Below the pieces are notes generated by a model that saw only the letters and a program-made list of their open reading frames with translations, was not told where the DNA came from and made no database searches. From NCBI GenBank assembly GCA_024408075.1, contig JAKSVK010000006.1, positions 1 through 62,580 of the forward strand: a stretch of DNA of 62,580 nt. The letters are read 5' to 3'. Within the stretch, counting starts at the first letter, position 1; each line of letters begins with the position of its first letter. Positions 53,364 to 62,580 of the stretch are shown one piece after another. Origin of the DNA: Bacilli bacterium. GTDB taxonomy: Bacteria; Bacillota_I; Bacilli_A; RFN20; CAG-826. The translations under genes and the position numbers were made by a program.

Positions 53364-53890
53364 AATTGGTGTCTCCTTAAGTCTTTTGCCAAGAAATCTT
53401 CACCCTTAAGTGTTTCATGAGTGGCAAGTGAGAGAAAATCTTGCTGTCTGAGCGCTTCATAAAGCACGATTGCAACACAGTTTGATAAATTTAAACTACG
53501 TGCATTAATAACCATTGGAATTCTTAATAAATGGTCAGGGTGTTCACCAAGTATTTCATGAGGAATTCCAGTTGATTCTCTACCAAACATAATGAACAAA
53601 TCATCCACTTTGTTTGATAAATCAAACGATGTATAAACTTTATTTGAATAACGAGTTACATAGTAAATTTCCTGATTAGGATATCTTTTGCAAAATTCTT
53701 CATAACTCGAAAATACATTCATTCTTAATGATTCAATATAATCTAATCCAGCTCGTTTTAAGTCTTTATCGTCAAGAGAAAAAGTGATTGGCCCAATGAT
53801 ATCCAAGGTCACATCAGCAGCAACACAAGTTCTCATAATGTTACCTGTATTGCTTGGTTTTTCAGGACGATATAAAACGATATGGATCAT
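53360..53890 (-). CDS. trmL: tRNA (cytidine(34)-2'-O)-methyltransferase TrmL
   Basis: 176 residues, SPOUT fold. N-terminus IHIVLYRPEKPSNTGNIMRTC and the knot motifs FGRESTGIP and RIPM...ARSLNLSNCVAIVLYEALRQ. It methylates the wobble base of tRNA-Leu species. The ATG at 53890 follows AGAGGT at 4-5 bases and begins the conserved sequence; upstream codons in frame fall inside ppa. Confidence 0.95.
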   Translation of the reverse strand: MIHIVLYRPEKPSNTGNIMRTCVAADVTLDIIGPITFSLDDKDLKRAGLDYIESLRMNVFSSYEEFCKRYPNQEIYYVTRYSNKVYTSFDLSNKVDDLFIMFGRESTGIPHEILGEHPDHLLRIPMVINARSLNLSNCVAIVLYEALRQQDFLSLATHETLKGEDFLAKDLRRHQL

Positions 53891-53891
53891 C

Positions 53892-54452
53892 TTAACCTCT
53901 AGCTTTTCTTTCTGATAAATATTTAGGTTCAATCTCTGTCTTATAAGCAGAAATGCAATCCTTAATTATTTGTTTTGCTACTTTAACGTCTTTTACTTCG
54001 TCAATAGCAGTTGATTTTCCTTCAAGAGTTTTATAAACCGAAAAGAAATGTTTAATTTCATCCATAATATGAGAAGGAATCTCGGTAATATCATTGAATG
54101 GAGAATAAAATGGATCTTTAAGAGGGACTGCAATAATTTTTTCATCAGATAATCCATTATCTTCCATAATCAAAACTCCAATTGGCTTACATTCAACAAA
54201 GCTCATTGGAATAATTGATTCGCTACAAAGAACTAAAACATCAAGTGGATCATAATCTTTTGCATAAGTTCTAGGAATAAAACCATAATTTTGTGGATAG
54301 TGAGTAGAAGTAAATAAAACTCTATCCAAAATTAAATGTCCAGTTTCTTTATCTAATTCGTATTTGTTTTTACTACCTTTAGAAATCTCAATTAAAGCGA
54401 GAAATTTCTCTGGTGTAATTCGTGATGATTTAACATCGTGCCATGAATGCAT
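53892..54452 (-). CDS. ppa: Inorganic pyrophosphatase, soluble family I
   Basis: 186 residues. NYGFIPRTY and the metal-binding signature DYDPLDVLVL, with downstream lysine and tyrosine ligands. It hydrolyses PPi to phosphate, driving biosynthetic reactions. Unusual for Bacilli, which more often carry family II enzymes. It follows atpC by 12 bases, and the same string begins with a PPi-type phosphofructokinase (61197-62399). Confidence 0.94.
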   Translation of the reverse strand: MHSWHDVKSSRITPEKFLALIEISKGSKNKYELDKETGHLILDRVLFTSTHYPQNYGFIPRTYAKDYDPLDVLVLCSESIIPMSFVECKPIGVLIMEDNGLSDEKIIAVPLKDPFYSPFNDITEIPSHIMDEIKHFFSVYKTLEGKSTAIDEVKDVKVAKQIIKDCISAYKTEIEPKYLSERKARG

Positions 54453-54464
54453 GTTTTTTTCCTC

Positions 54465-54868
54465 CTAGTAATTGTTAACTATGTTAATTCTATTAAGTGC
54501 TCTAGCAAGTGCTGCCTTTGCTCTAGTAGAATCATGTTTTTGTTTTTCTTCAATTCTTTTAAGCGCTCTTTCTTTAGCTTTAAGCGCTCTTTCTAAATCA
54601 ATTTCATCTTTATGTTCAATGGAATTTACAAGTAATTTTACATTCGAACCTTTTGTAATAGTTAAAACTCCACCACCAATGGCATAAATCATATTTGCTC
54701 CATCTTTTTTAATTACCAATTTACAAATTTCTAATTGAGTAATAAGCGGGGCGTGATTAGGTAAAATTCCAAGTTGTGCCACAGTTGATTTCACACTTAA
54801 AAATTCAACATCACTTTGAAGATATTTCCCATTTGGAGTAAGAATTTCAACGTGTAAAACTTTTTCCA

Positions 54869-54869
<1 letters not shown>
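54465..54869 (-). CDS. atpC: ATP synthase epsilon subunit
   Basis: 134 residues: beta-sandwich N-terminal domain (LHVEILTPNGKYLQSDVEFL, GILPNHAPLIT) and a two-helix C-terminal domain. Part of the F1 central stalk. Overlaps the atpD stop by one base. Confidence 0.95.
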
Positions 54870-56287
<1,418 letters not shown>

Positions 56288-57130
56288 TTAAACAGATTTA
56301 CTGGCTGAGACAATCTCAATTATTTCTTGGGTAATTGCACCTTGTCTGGTCTTATTAAATTCAATTTTTAATTCATCTAATATGTCTTTTGCGTTATTAG
56401 TTGCGTTTTCCATTGCGTTACTTCTACTTGCTTCTTCACAAACAGATGATTCTAATAACTTTGCATGTATTTGACCTCTTACATATAAAGGGATCAATTC
56501 ATTAATTAATTCTTTTTGGCTAGGCTCCATTATTGGAGGATAGTCTAATGTTTCTTCTTTAGAAGAAATAACAGGGAGTAATTTATAGTCTTTAGGAATA
56601 AATGTTAATGAATTTTTGTATTCGCTATATAAAATATGAACTTCTCCAAAATTGCCTTTTTCAAATTCGTTAATAATAAAATTTGAGATTAATTTGATAC
56701 TTGCAGAATCTTGAGAACCATTATAATTTTCAAATCCTGGTAAAATTTCAAATTTAGCATCATGGTAATGAGCGACACCTTTACTTCCTAAAATAATTGC
56801 AGTATCAGCATCACTTATCACCGTATCTCCAACCTTGAAAATGTTTTGATTGTAACTTCCACATAATCCAAGAGTTGAACTAACAACTATAAATAACTTT
56901 TTCTTGTTGTTTTCATTTATTTTTATAAAAGGTGATTTTACTTTCTCAGAGCATAACAAAATTTGATCAACCACTTCGCTTAAAGAATTTTGATACTCTT
57001 TATTGCCAAGCATCTTATTCTTCCAAGTCTTTAGTTTGATCGTTGAAACCAGTTTCATTGCACTTGTAACTTTATATGCTCCTGAAACTGACTTAATTCT
57101 TGTTTTAATTTTGTTTAAAGCTTGAGACAT
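56288..57130 (-). CDS. atpG: ATP synthase gamma subunit
   Basis: 280 residues. N- and C-terminal helices of the rotor shaft (IKTRIKSVSGAYKVTSAMKLVS and the end FNKTRQGAITQEIIEIVSA). Couples proton- or ion-driven rotation to F1. 8 bases after atpA. Confidence 0.97.
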   Translation of the reverse strand: MSQALNKIKTRIKSVSGAYKVTSAMKLVSTIKLKTWKNKMLGNKEYQNSLSEVVDQILLCSEKVKSPFIKINENNKKKLFIVVSSTLGLCGSYNQNIFKVGDTVISDADTAIILGSKGVAHYHDAKFEILPGFENYNGSQDSASIKLISNFIINEFEKGNFGEVHILYSEYKNSLTFIPKDYKLLPVISSKEETLDYPPIMEPSQKELINELIPLYVRGQIHAKLLESSVCEEASRSNAMENATNNAKDILDELKIEFNKTRQGAITQEIIEIVSASKSV

Positions 57131-57138
57131 AATTACCT

Positions 57139-58656
57139 TTATTCGTAATCTTTCTTATATAGAGATAGGAACTCTTCCACTGCTTTATTAAGTTTTTCTT
57201 CGTTTTGAGCAGTAATTTCCTTTTTCTCTTTAATATCTAATAAAATCTTAGAATGTTTGTTAGTCACAAAATCAAAAATATGTTCTAAGAATTTATTGAC
57301 TAAGTTTATCTTGATTTGATCTAAAATTTTGTTTTTAGCTAGATACAAATAGAAAACTTGTTTTTCAAGTGGATATGGAGAATATTGTTTTTGTTTTAAA
57401 ACCTCTAATAGGGTTTCTCCATGTCTTAAAATTGAAACAGTTGAAGAATCTAAATCTGTTCCAAATTGAGAGAATGATTTCATTTCTTCAAAACTTGCTA
57501 AATCAATTTTTAAGCTTCTCGCCACTTGTTTCATGGCTTTAGTTTGAGCTGCTCCTCCAACACGTGAAACACTAAGTCCGGCATCAATAGCAGGACGTTG
57601 TCCAGCGTTAAATAAATCTGTAACTAAGAAAATTTGTCCATCAGTAATGGAAATAACATTAGTTGGAATATAAGCAGAAATATCTCCAGATTGAGTTTCA
57701 ACAATTGGGAGTGCGGTTATTGATCCTCCGCCATATTTAGGATCAAGTTTGCATGCTCTTTCAAGTAGCCTACTATGTAGATAGAAGACATCTCCTGGGT
57801 AGGCTTCTCTTCCAGGTGATCTCTTTAATAATAATGAAAGTGTACGATAACTAACGGCATGTTTGCTTAAATCATCGTAAACGATGAGAACATCTTTTCC
57901 GTTATGCATCCATTCTTCAGCCATTGCAACCCCAGCATAAGGAGCAATATAAAGAAGTGGAGCTGGTTCACTAGCTGTTGCTGAAACAACTAATGTGTAT
58001 TTAAGCGCATCATAACTTCTTAACTTATCAACAATTTGAGCAACGGTTGAATTTTTCTGTCCAATTGCGACATAAATACAAAGTACATCTTTATCTTTTT
58101 GGTTAATTATGGTGTCAATTGCAATCGCAGTTTTTCCAGTTTGTCTATCACCAATAATCAACTCTCTTTGACCTCGACCAATAGGAGTAATCGCGTCAAT
58201 CATAGTAATTCCAGTTTCTAAAGGTGTATCAACACTTTTTCTTTCTATAACGCCTGGAGCAATAACTTCAATTGGGCGAGTTTTGTTAGTTTTGATTGGG
58301 CCAAGTCCATCAATTGGTTGACCTAAAGCATTCACTACTCTTCCAAGTAAGTTATCTCCAACAGGAACTTCCATAACACGTTTTGTACGTTTAACTTCGT
58401 CCCCTTCTTTAATTAAAGTGTCGTCTCCAAGGAGAACTGCTCCAACGTGATCAACTTCTAAGTTCATGACCATGCCGTATACGTCATTTGGGAACAATAA
58501 AAGTTCTCCAAGCATAGCTTGAGTTAATCCATAAACTAGAGCGATTCCATCTCCAACAGTCACTACTGTTCCAACGTCACTACTATCAATTTTATGATTA
58601 TAGTTTTTAATTTGCTCTTTAATTAAAGCGCTAATTTCTTTGGAATTAATTTTCAT
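57139..58656 (-). CDS. atpA: ATP synthase alpha subunit
   Basis: 505 residues. Walker [31 protein letters not shown] and the family N-terminus. Non-catalytic nucleotide-binding F1 subunit. AGGAGG-type site; 10 bases after atpH. Confidence 0.98.
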   Translation of the reverse strand: MKINSKEISALIKEQIKNYNHKIDSSDVGTVVTVGDGIALVYGLTQAMLGELLLFPNDVYGMVMNLEVDHVGAVLLGDDTLIKEGDEVKRTKRVMEVPVGDNLLGRVVNALGQPIDGLGPIKTNKTRPIEVIAPGVIERKSVDTPLETGITMIDAITPIGRGQRELIIGDRQTGKTAIAIDTIINQKDKDVLCIYVAIGQKNSTVAQIVDKLRSYDALKYTLVVSATASEPAPLLYIAPYAGVAMAEEWMHNGKDVLIVYDDLSKHAVSYRTLSLLLKRSPGREAYPGDVFYLHSRLLERACKLDPKYGGGSITALPIVETQSGDISAYIPTNVISITDGQIFLVTDLFNAGQRPAIDAGLSVSRVGGAAQTKAMKQVARSLKIDLASFEEMKSFSQFGTDLDSSTVSILRHGETLLEVLKQKQYSPYPLEKQVFYLYLAKNKILDQIKINLVNKFLEHIFDFVTNKHSKILLDIKEKKEITAQNEEKLNKAVEEFLSLYKKDYE

Positions 58657-58666
58657 AATTTGCCTC

Positions 58667-59194
58667 CTATTTAAGCAAGGTAAGTTTCATTTGTTCAACT
58701 TTATGTTTAATTGATCCATCATAAATGTGGTCGTTGATTACCACTTTTACTCCTCCAAGAAGAGTAGGATCAATCACATTTTTCAGCTCAATTTCGCATT
58801 TTTCGACTTGAGCAATTGAAGAAGCAATTTTGCTAATTTCTTCTTCTTTTAAAGGAATACTTGAATAAAGTAGACCTTCTTTAATTTGACGATACTCATT
58901 CACTAGTGAATTAAAGTCTTGGAAGATTTCTTTTAAATAACTTGCACGGTTATTTTCAACAATGATTTTGATGAATGTTTTAATTTCTTCATCTACACCT
59001 GAAAAAGCTTCCTCCACCATTTCTAGCCTATTTTCTTTTTCTAAATATGAAGAAGACAAAATTAAAGGATATTCAGGATTTTCATTTAAAATCTTGATTA
59101 ATTCCTTTATATCTTTTTGAGCTTCTAATAGTTTATTAGAGTCCTTCTTCAAAGAAAATAAAGCAGAAGCATAACGTGAAGTGAGTTCGTTCAT
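58667..59194 (-). CDS. atpH: ATP synthase delta subunit
   Basis: 175 residues, all-helical N-domain then a C-terminal part with [25 protein letters not shown], typical of OSCP/delta. Links the peripheral stalk to the top of F1. Confidence 0.94.
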   Translation of the reverse strand: MNELTSRYASALFSLKKDSNKLLEAQKDIKELIKILNENPEYPLILSSSYLEKENRLEMVEEAFSGVDEEIKTFIKIIVENNRASYLKEIFQDFNSLVNEYRQIKEGLLYSSIPLKEEEISKIASSIAQVEKCEIELKNVIDPTLLGGVKVVINDHIYDGSIKHKVEQMKLTLLK

Positions 59195-59196
59195 AA

Positions 59197-59769
59197 TTAT
59201 TTTTTAACTTCCTCGATAAATTCATCCACTAAACGAGCATTGTCCTTTTCGGAAACTTCACGACCAAGAATTTCTTTAGACGCATCTAAAGCAACAGAAA
59301 CAATTTCTTTTCTGATATCTTCTTCGGCCTGTTTTTCCATACGGGCAATATCTTTTTTAGCATCTTCTTTCATTTTCACTATTTCCTGATTTGCAGATTC
59401 AATAATTGCTGCTTTTTCAAGAATAGCTTGCTGTTTGGCTTCGCTAACAATATTGGCCGCCTCTTTTTTACTTAAGAGAACAGTTTCTTCACTTTTAATT
59501 TCGTTTTCTTTCCATTTAGCTTTGCTAACTTCACTGTCTTTAATATTGTTTTCAATGTAATCTTGACGTTTGGTAATAATCTTTTTTACTGGTTTATAAG
59601 CAAAAATAATTACTACGATAATAAGGACAATAAGTGCTGCAAGTTGGGTCACAAAAGAAACCCAGTTTGGGATTAACTTACTAGTAAAATCGCTAGTTTT
59701 CATATCGATATTACAACTAGTAAGTAATAAGGCTAAAGGCGAAAGTAAAAGTAGCCTTAGTTTTTTCAT
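59197..59769 (-). CDS. atpF: ATP synthase b subunit made as a lipoprotein
   Basis: 190 residues. It starts with a lipoprotein signal: basic KKLR, hydrophobic core, lipobox LTSC with Cys19. A normal b-type membrane segment (about 37-60) and a long charged dimerisation helix follow. Typical b subunits have only the single membrane segment (~160-175 residues). Lipoprotein-type b subunits are known in mycoplasmas. The mature N-terminus would be lipidated and held outside the membrane. Peripheral-stalk role in F1Fo unchanged. Confidence 0.93.
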   Translation of the reverse strand: MKKLRLLLLSPLALLLTSCNIDMKTSDFTSKLIPNWVSFVTQLAALIVLIIVVIIFAYKPVKKIITKRQDYIENNIKDSEVSKAKWKENEIKSEETVLLSKKEAANIVSEAKQQAILEKAAIIESANQEIVKMKEDAKKDIARMEKQAEEDIRKEIVSVALDASKEILGREVSEKDNARLVDEFIEEVKK

Positions 59770-59780
59770 TAGCGACCTCC

Positions 59781-59999
59781 TTATTTTGCAACGAAAATGA
59801 TTAATATAGCTGTTAATAAAGCATAAATTGCAGTTGTTTCAACAAGAGCACAGGCTAAGATCATGTTTGTTCTTAACTTACTAGCCATTTCTGGATTTCT
59901 GCTCATGCCATCGACTGTACGTGCACAAACCCATGCTTCACCAAAAGCTGATGGCATAACTGCTAAAATAGCAACTGCTGCAGCCATTGCATTTGTCAT
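59781..59999 (-). CDS. atpE: ATP synthase c subunit with altered first helix
   Basis: 72 residues, two-helix hairpin with loop SRNPEMASKLRT and the ion-carrying Glu in helix 2 (ALVETTAIYALL). Helix 1 normally carries a GxGxGxG packing motif; here it is mostly alanine and bulky residues (AAAVAILAVMPSAFGEAW), with a Glu where Na+-type rings have Gln or Glu. The Thr after the essential Glu also fits a Na+ site, but the usual Pro is shifted by one. Ion specificity cannot be settled by eye. Confidence 0.93.
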   Translation of the reverse strand: MTNAMAAAVAILAVMPSAFGEAWVCARTVDGMSRNPEMASKLRTNMILACALVETTAIYALLTAILIIFVAK

Positions 60000-60001
60000 A
60001 C

Positions 60002-60802
60002 TTAATTTCCTCCTTCCCTTGAAAATTCATCTATATCATCCTGAGGACCTTCGTTTGCAACAAATATCATTGTTAAGAAAATGAATACTGTTGTTTGGAT
60101 AAGTCCTGAGAATAAATCAAAATATGCGTGCAAAACTGGGGTAATTAAAGGAGCAATAAAGCTTCCTGCCGCCATCGCTTGCACGTTTCCTCCAACAATA
60201 AAATTAATTACAGAGTTTCCTAAACTATTGAAAGCTCCATACATAATTGTCATTAATGTCCAACCTGCTAAAGCATTACCAAATAAACGCATTGTAAGTG
60301 AAAGTAAAGGTGCCCACATTGAAATAAGGTTAATTGGTAAAAATATTGGTACAGGATCAACGTAACGTTTAAAGTATTTCCATTTATTTGTTTTTGCTGC
60401 ATTAGCGTGAATTAAAACAAAAGAAATTAATCCTAAAGATAAAGGTGTAGCGAGATTAACTGTTGGAGCTGGTAAACCAGTAAGTCCCCAGATAAATGAG
60501 ATGAATAAATAAACAGCAACCGCCATTATGAATCCACCAAATCCACGATATCTTTTTCCCATCAAGCTTTCGACTAAGCCATCAAAGAAATTAATTCCAA
60601 CTTCTGCTAAAAACAGAATACCTTTAGGTTTTTTTAAAGGATCAGCAAATCTAGCTCTAATTGCAATATAAAAAGCAAGAACAACAATAATTCCAATAAT
60701 GATTAATGAAGAAATTGTTTCTCCACTAAGACCAGCACTGGTATCTAAAAATTGTTCTTTAATATTGAATTCATTTGCACCTGTTAGAGTTAGACTATTC
60801 AC
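60002..60802 (-). CDS. atpB: ATP synthase a subunit
   Basis: 266 residues, about 5-6 membrane segments, with the essential arginine in SLTMRLFGNALAGW and the C-terminal segment HAYFDLFSGLIQTTVFIFLTMIFV. Forms the ion channel with the c ring. AGGAGG site. Confidence 0.97.
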   Translation of the reverse strand: MNSLTLTGANEFNIKEQFLDTSAGLSGETISSLIIIGIIVVLAFYIAIRARFADPLKKPKGILFLAEVGINFFDGLVESLMGKRYRGFGGFIMAVAVYLFISFIWGLTGLPAPTVNLATPLSLGLISFVLIHANAAKTNKWKYFKRYVDPVPIFLPINLISMWAPLLSLTMRLFGNALAGWTLMTIMYGAFNSLGNSVINFIVGGNVQAMAAGSFIAPLITPVLHAYFDLFSGLIQTTVFIFLTMIFVANEGPQDDIDEFSREGGN

Positions 60803-60810
60803 TATTCCTC

Positions 60811-61200
60811 CTAATTTTTATCAGTAATATAAACAACAACCATGCTAACAATTGAAACGGTGTACATTCCAATGAAAGCAAATAAGTTAAGATATGGTTT
60901 GTCCCATCTGTAATACATAAAACCAATGATGAGAGAACAAGCAATCAAAACAACGAATTTCAAAATAATGAAAATCATTGTGAAGGTTGAAGAATTATTT
61001 TGTTTATCTTTGTTTTCTCCAAGACCTTGGAATGCATATATCGCGCTCATTAACAAGCCACCAAAAGCGATTCCATTTGGTAAATGCATCATCCCAATTA
61101 TGTAAAAATAGATAGTTGCTAAAAAGCCAATTATCGTAAATAACAATGTTAAAACTGAAACTTTATAGCATTTATCTAGTTTTAAAAACCACTTTTTCAT
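60811..61200 (-). CDS. atpI: AtpI-like membrane protein at the head of the ATP synthase genes
   Basis: 129 residues with four hydrophobic segments and the position of atpI directly before atpB. The family aids c-ring assembly or ion supply. Sequence similarity is weak, so the name rests mainly on topology and place. ATGA overlap with pfp. Confidence 0.65.
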   Translation of the reverse strand: MKKWFLKLDKCYKVSVLTLLFTIIGFLATIYFYIIGMMHLPNGIAFGGLLMSAIYAFQGLGENKDKQNNSSTFTMIFIILKFVVLIACSLIIGFMYYRWDKPYLNLFAFIGMYTVSIVSMVVVYITDKN

Positions 61201-62399
61201 TTAACAAGTACCTTTTTCCATTTGGCCATTGTTGCAATGCCGTTTTTGGTTTTTAATTCACATTCACCTTCAATAAGTGGAGCGACATAATCTCTAAATT
61301 CTTGGCTCATTCTTGTATCGTCAATCATCATTGAAGGCTTAATTACGCTTTCAGCGTTAGCGACTAAAGATAAATCTGCTAATTCGTAGTCAATTTTATA
61401 TGGTTTTTGGCTAACTCTTTTAAAGATAACCATCTTACCAGTCACTCCTTCAAGTGCGGCCTTAACTGCTCTAGTTCCTGTTTCAATTGCTTCTTCTCTA
61501 TCAACTTTTGAAATTGCTAAAGGACAAGCTCTTTGAGTTAATGAAAATTCAACTGCTCTTGTTGGGAGATTTAATCTAGATTCAATAATCTCACAAAGTC
61601 CAGCAGCAGCACCACCGAGTTGAGCATGGCCAAAACCATCAACTCTGGTGTTTTTATTGCTTCTTTCAAATTCAATGCCTTCAGAAATACAAACCATAGC
61701 ATAACCTTTGGTTTCGTAAACTTTTTTAACATCTACTAAGAATTTTTCTAAATCAAATTTATTTTCAGGAATATAAATCAAATGTGGTCTAGTTTCTTCA
61801 GGAAGTAAATCAGCAGCTGCAGTTAACCAACCTGCATTTCTTCCCATAACTTCAACAACGTGGACTTTTCCTACCTTAAAACAGCAAGCATCCATACTAA
61901 GAGCATTAACTGTATTGACAACAAATTTCGCAGCGCTTGGAAAACCAAGTGAGTGATCAGTACATGCTAAATCGTTATCGATTGTTTTTGGAACTCCAAT
62001 GACTCTAATGTCAAGATTAAGTTCTCCACAGAGTTGAGATAATTTATAACAAGTGTCCATTGAATCGTTTCCACCATTGACGAAAACATACTTAATTTCA
62101 TGTTTCTTCATGGTTTCAACAATGTTCATATAAATTGGATCATGAACATCTTTTGGAAGTTTTCTTCTTGTTGTTCCTAATATACTACCTGGTGTTTGAA
62201 GAAGAAGTTCAATTTGCTCATCATCTTCCTTATTAATATCTATTAATTTATCATCGATCATTCCTTCGATTCCATTGAGTGAACCATAGATATGATCAAT
62301 TTCTTTTGAATGCTTTTTAGCTTCTTTAATTGCTCCATAAAGAGAGGTGTTGATAACACTAGTTGGACCTCCCGATTGAATGTAAACCATATTTTTCAT
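61197..62399 (-). CDS. pfp: PPi-type 6-phosphofructokinase
   Basis: 400 residues. It has GGNDSMDT at the phosphoryl-donor site (ATP enzymes have GGDGT) and PKTIDND with the lysine typical of PPi-dependent enzymes, plus VEVMGRNAGW. It probably phosphorylates fructose 6-phosphate with PPi, reversibly. First gene of the string leading into the ATP synthase; own promoter at 62430-62458 and an AAGGAGA site. The donor assignment is from motifs only; Asn in place of the second Asp leaves some doubt. Confidence 0.88.
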   Translation of the reverse strand: MKNMVYIQSGGPTSVINTSLYGAIKEAKKHSKEIDHIYGSLNGIEGMIDDKLIDINKEDDEQIELLLQTPGSILGTTRRKLPKDVHDPIYMNIVETMKKHEIKYVFVNGGNDSMDTCYKLSQLCGELNLDIRVIGVPKTIDNDLACTDHSLGFPSAAKFVVNTVNALSMDACCFKVGKVHVVEVMGRNAGWLTAAADLLPEETRPHLIYIPENKFDLEKFLVDVKKVYETKGYAMVCISEGIEFERSNKNTRVDGFGHAQLGGAAAGLCEIIESRLNLPTRAVEFSLTQRACPLAISKVDREEAIETGTRAVKAALEGVTGKMVIFKRVSQKPYKIDYELADLSLVANAESVIKPSMMIDDTRMSQEFRDYVAPLIEGECELKTKNGIATMAKWKKVLVK

Positions 62400-62429
62400 T
62401 TTGATGTATCTCCTTAAATTTCATTTAAT

Positions 62430-62458
62430 ATTATCTAAAAATTTCCTTTATTTTTCAA
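62430..62458 (-). promoter_or_regulatory. Promoter of the pfp-ATP synthase string
   Basis: Minus-strand -35 TTGAAA (62453-62458), 17-base spacer, -10 GATAAT (62430-62435), about 25 bases before the pfp ATG. Confidence 0.65.
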
Positions 62459-62510
62459 GAAAAATAGGACGAAATCACATAAATATCGATTTTCTTGTTA
62501 AAAACGTGAT

Positions 62511-62516
62511 TATAAT
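62511..62516 (+). promoter_or_regulatory. -10 element of the right-edge gene
   Basis: TATAAT upstream of GGAAGGAGA and the ATG at 62555. No clear -35. Confidence 0.4.
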
Positions 62517-62554
62517 ATAGAATAATCTTGCAATTAGTATTGGAAGGAGAAACT

Positions 62555-62580
62555 ATGTCATTCACAATTACTTTTAATGG
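62555..62580 (+). CDS. N-terminal fragment of an unidentified gene at the window edge
   Basis: ATG 62555 follows GGAAGGAGA at good distance and a -10 box at 62511. Only MSFTITFN is visible, too little to name the product. Divergent from pfp. Confidence 0.5.

Overview
The window is an AT-rich, densely packed chromosomal segment from a low-GC Gram-positive bacterium of class Bacilli. Gene order follows the Bacillus subtilis backbone in long blocks: ackA-nrnA-dnaE-polA-mutM-coaE; dnaB-dnaI-thrS-infC-rpmI-rplT; thiI-nifS-ezrA-rpsD-tyrS; trmB-ytpR-pepV; and rsmB-rlmN-prpC-prkC-rpe-rpmB with gmk nearby. TGA is a true stop codon, since several gene pairs overlap as ATGA, so this is not a TGA=Trp mollicute. 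The many short, trimmed or degenerate housekeeping proteins, the BIG2/InlB-like lipoproteins and the lipoprotein-type AtpF suggest a reduced-genome, host-associated Bacilli lineage near RF39/RFN20/Acholeplasmatales. That placement is inference.

Layout. 1-12.2 kb (minus): an alpha-glucan uptake and degradation locus. From a promoter near 12.23 kb run a BIG2-bearing solute-binding lipoprotein, two MalF/MalG-type permeases, an ABC ATPase with a roughly 470-residue C-terminal extension and two unknown lipoproteins. A second promoter at 3.93 kb drives a surface GH13 amylase with BIG2 and CBM41-like domains, followed by a partial lipoprotein. 12.3-23 kb (mostly plus): a small membrane protein, a tyrosine phosphatase (minus), ackA, nrnA, dnaE, polA and a mutM-coaE fusion. 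22.9-25.3 kb (minus): dnaI and dnaB, ending in an intergenic region with three DnaA boxes and a perfect 21-bp palindrome. 25.3-29.5 kb (plus): pfkA, thrS and the L20-leader-controlled infC-rpmI-rplT operon. 29.4-33.5 kb (minus): thiI, nifS, ezrA. 33.5-35.8 kb (plus): an S4 leader with rpsD, then tyrS. 35.8-46.1 kb (minus): glgC-glgD-glgA-leuS-coaX-pepV-trmB-ytpR-like-pncB. 46.2-47.1 kb (plus): a small PH-like membrane protein and rpmB. 47.1-62.4 kb (minus): one near-continuous gene string from pfp through the F1Fo ATP synthase to ppa, trmL, gmk, a degenerate rsmB, rlmN, prpC, prkC, rpe and a membrane protein.

How the genes fit together. Extracellular starch or glycogen would be trimmed by the anchored amylase and imported by the ABC system. 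Carbon could be stored through glgC/D/A or burned through glycolysis (both an ATP-type and a PPi-type phosphofructokinase are present) to acetate and ATP (ackA). The ATP synthase probably works mainly as an ATP-driven ion pump or in reversible mode (inference). Replication, translation and tRNA-modification genes fill the rest.

The least ordinary items are the enlarged ABC ATPase, the RsmB homologue that has lost both motif cysteines, the MutM-CoaE fusion, the AtpF lipoprotein, the kinase without membrane or PASTA parts, the dnaB/pfkA regulatory region, and a set of apparently leaderless genes. No rRNA, tRNA, CRISPR array, insertion sequence or prophage was recognised.
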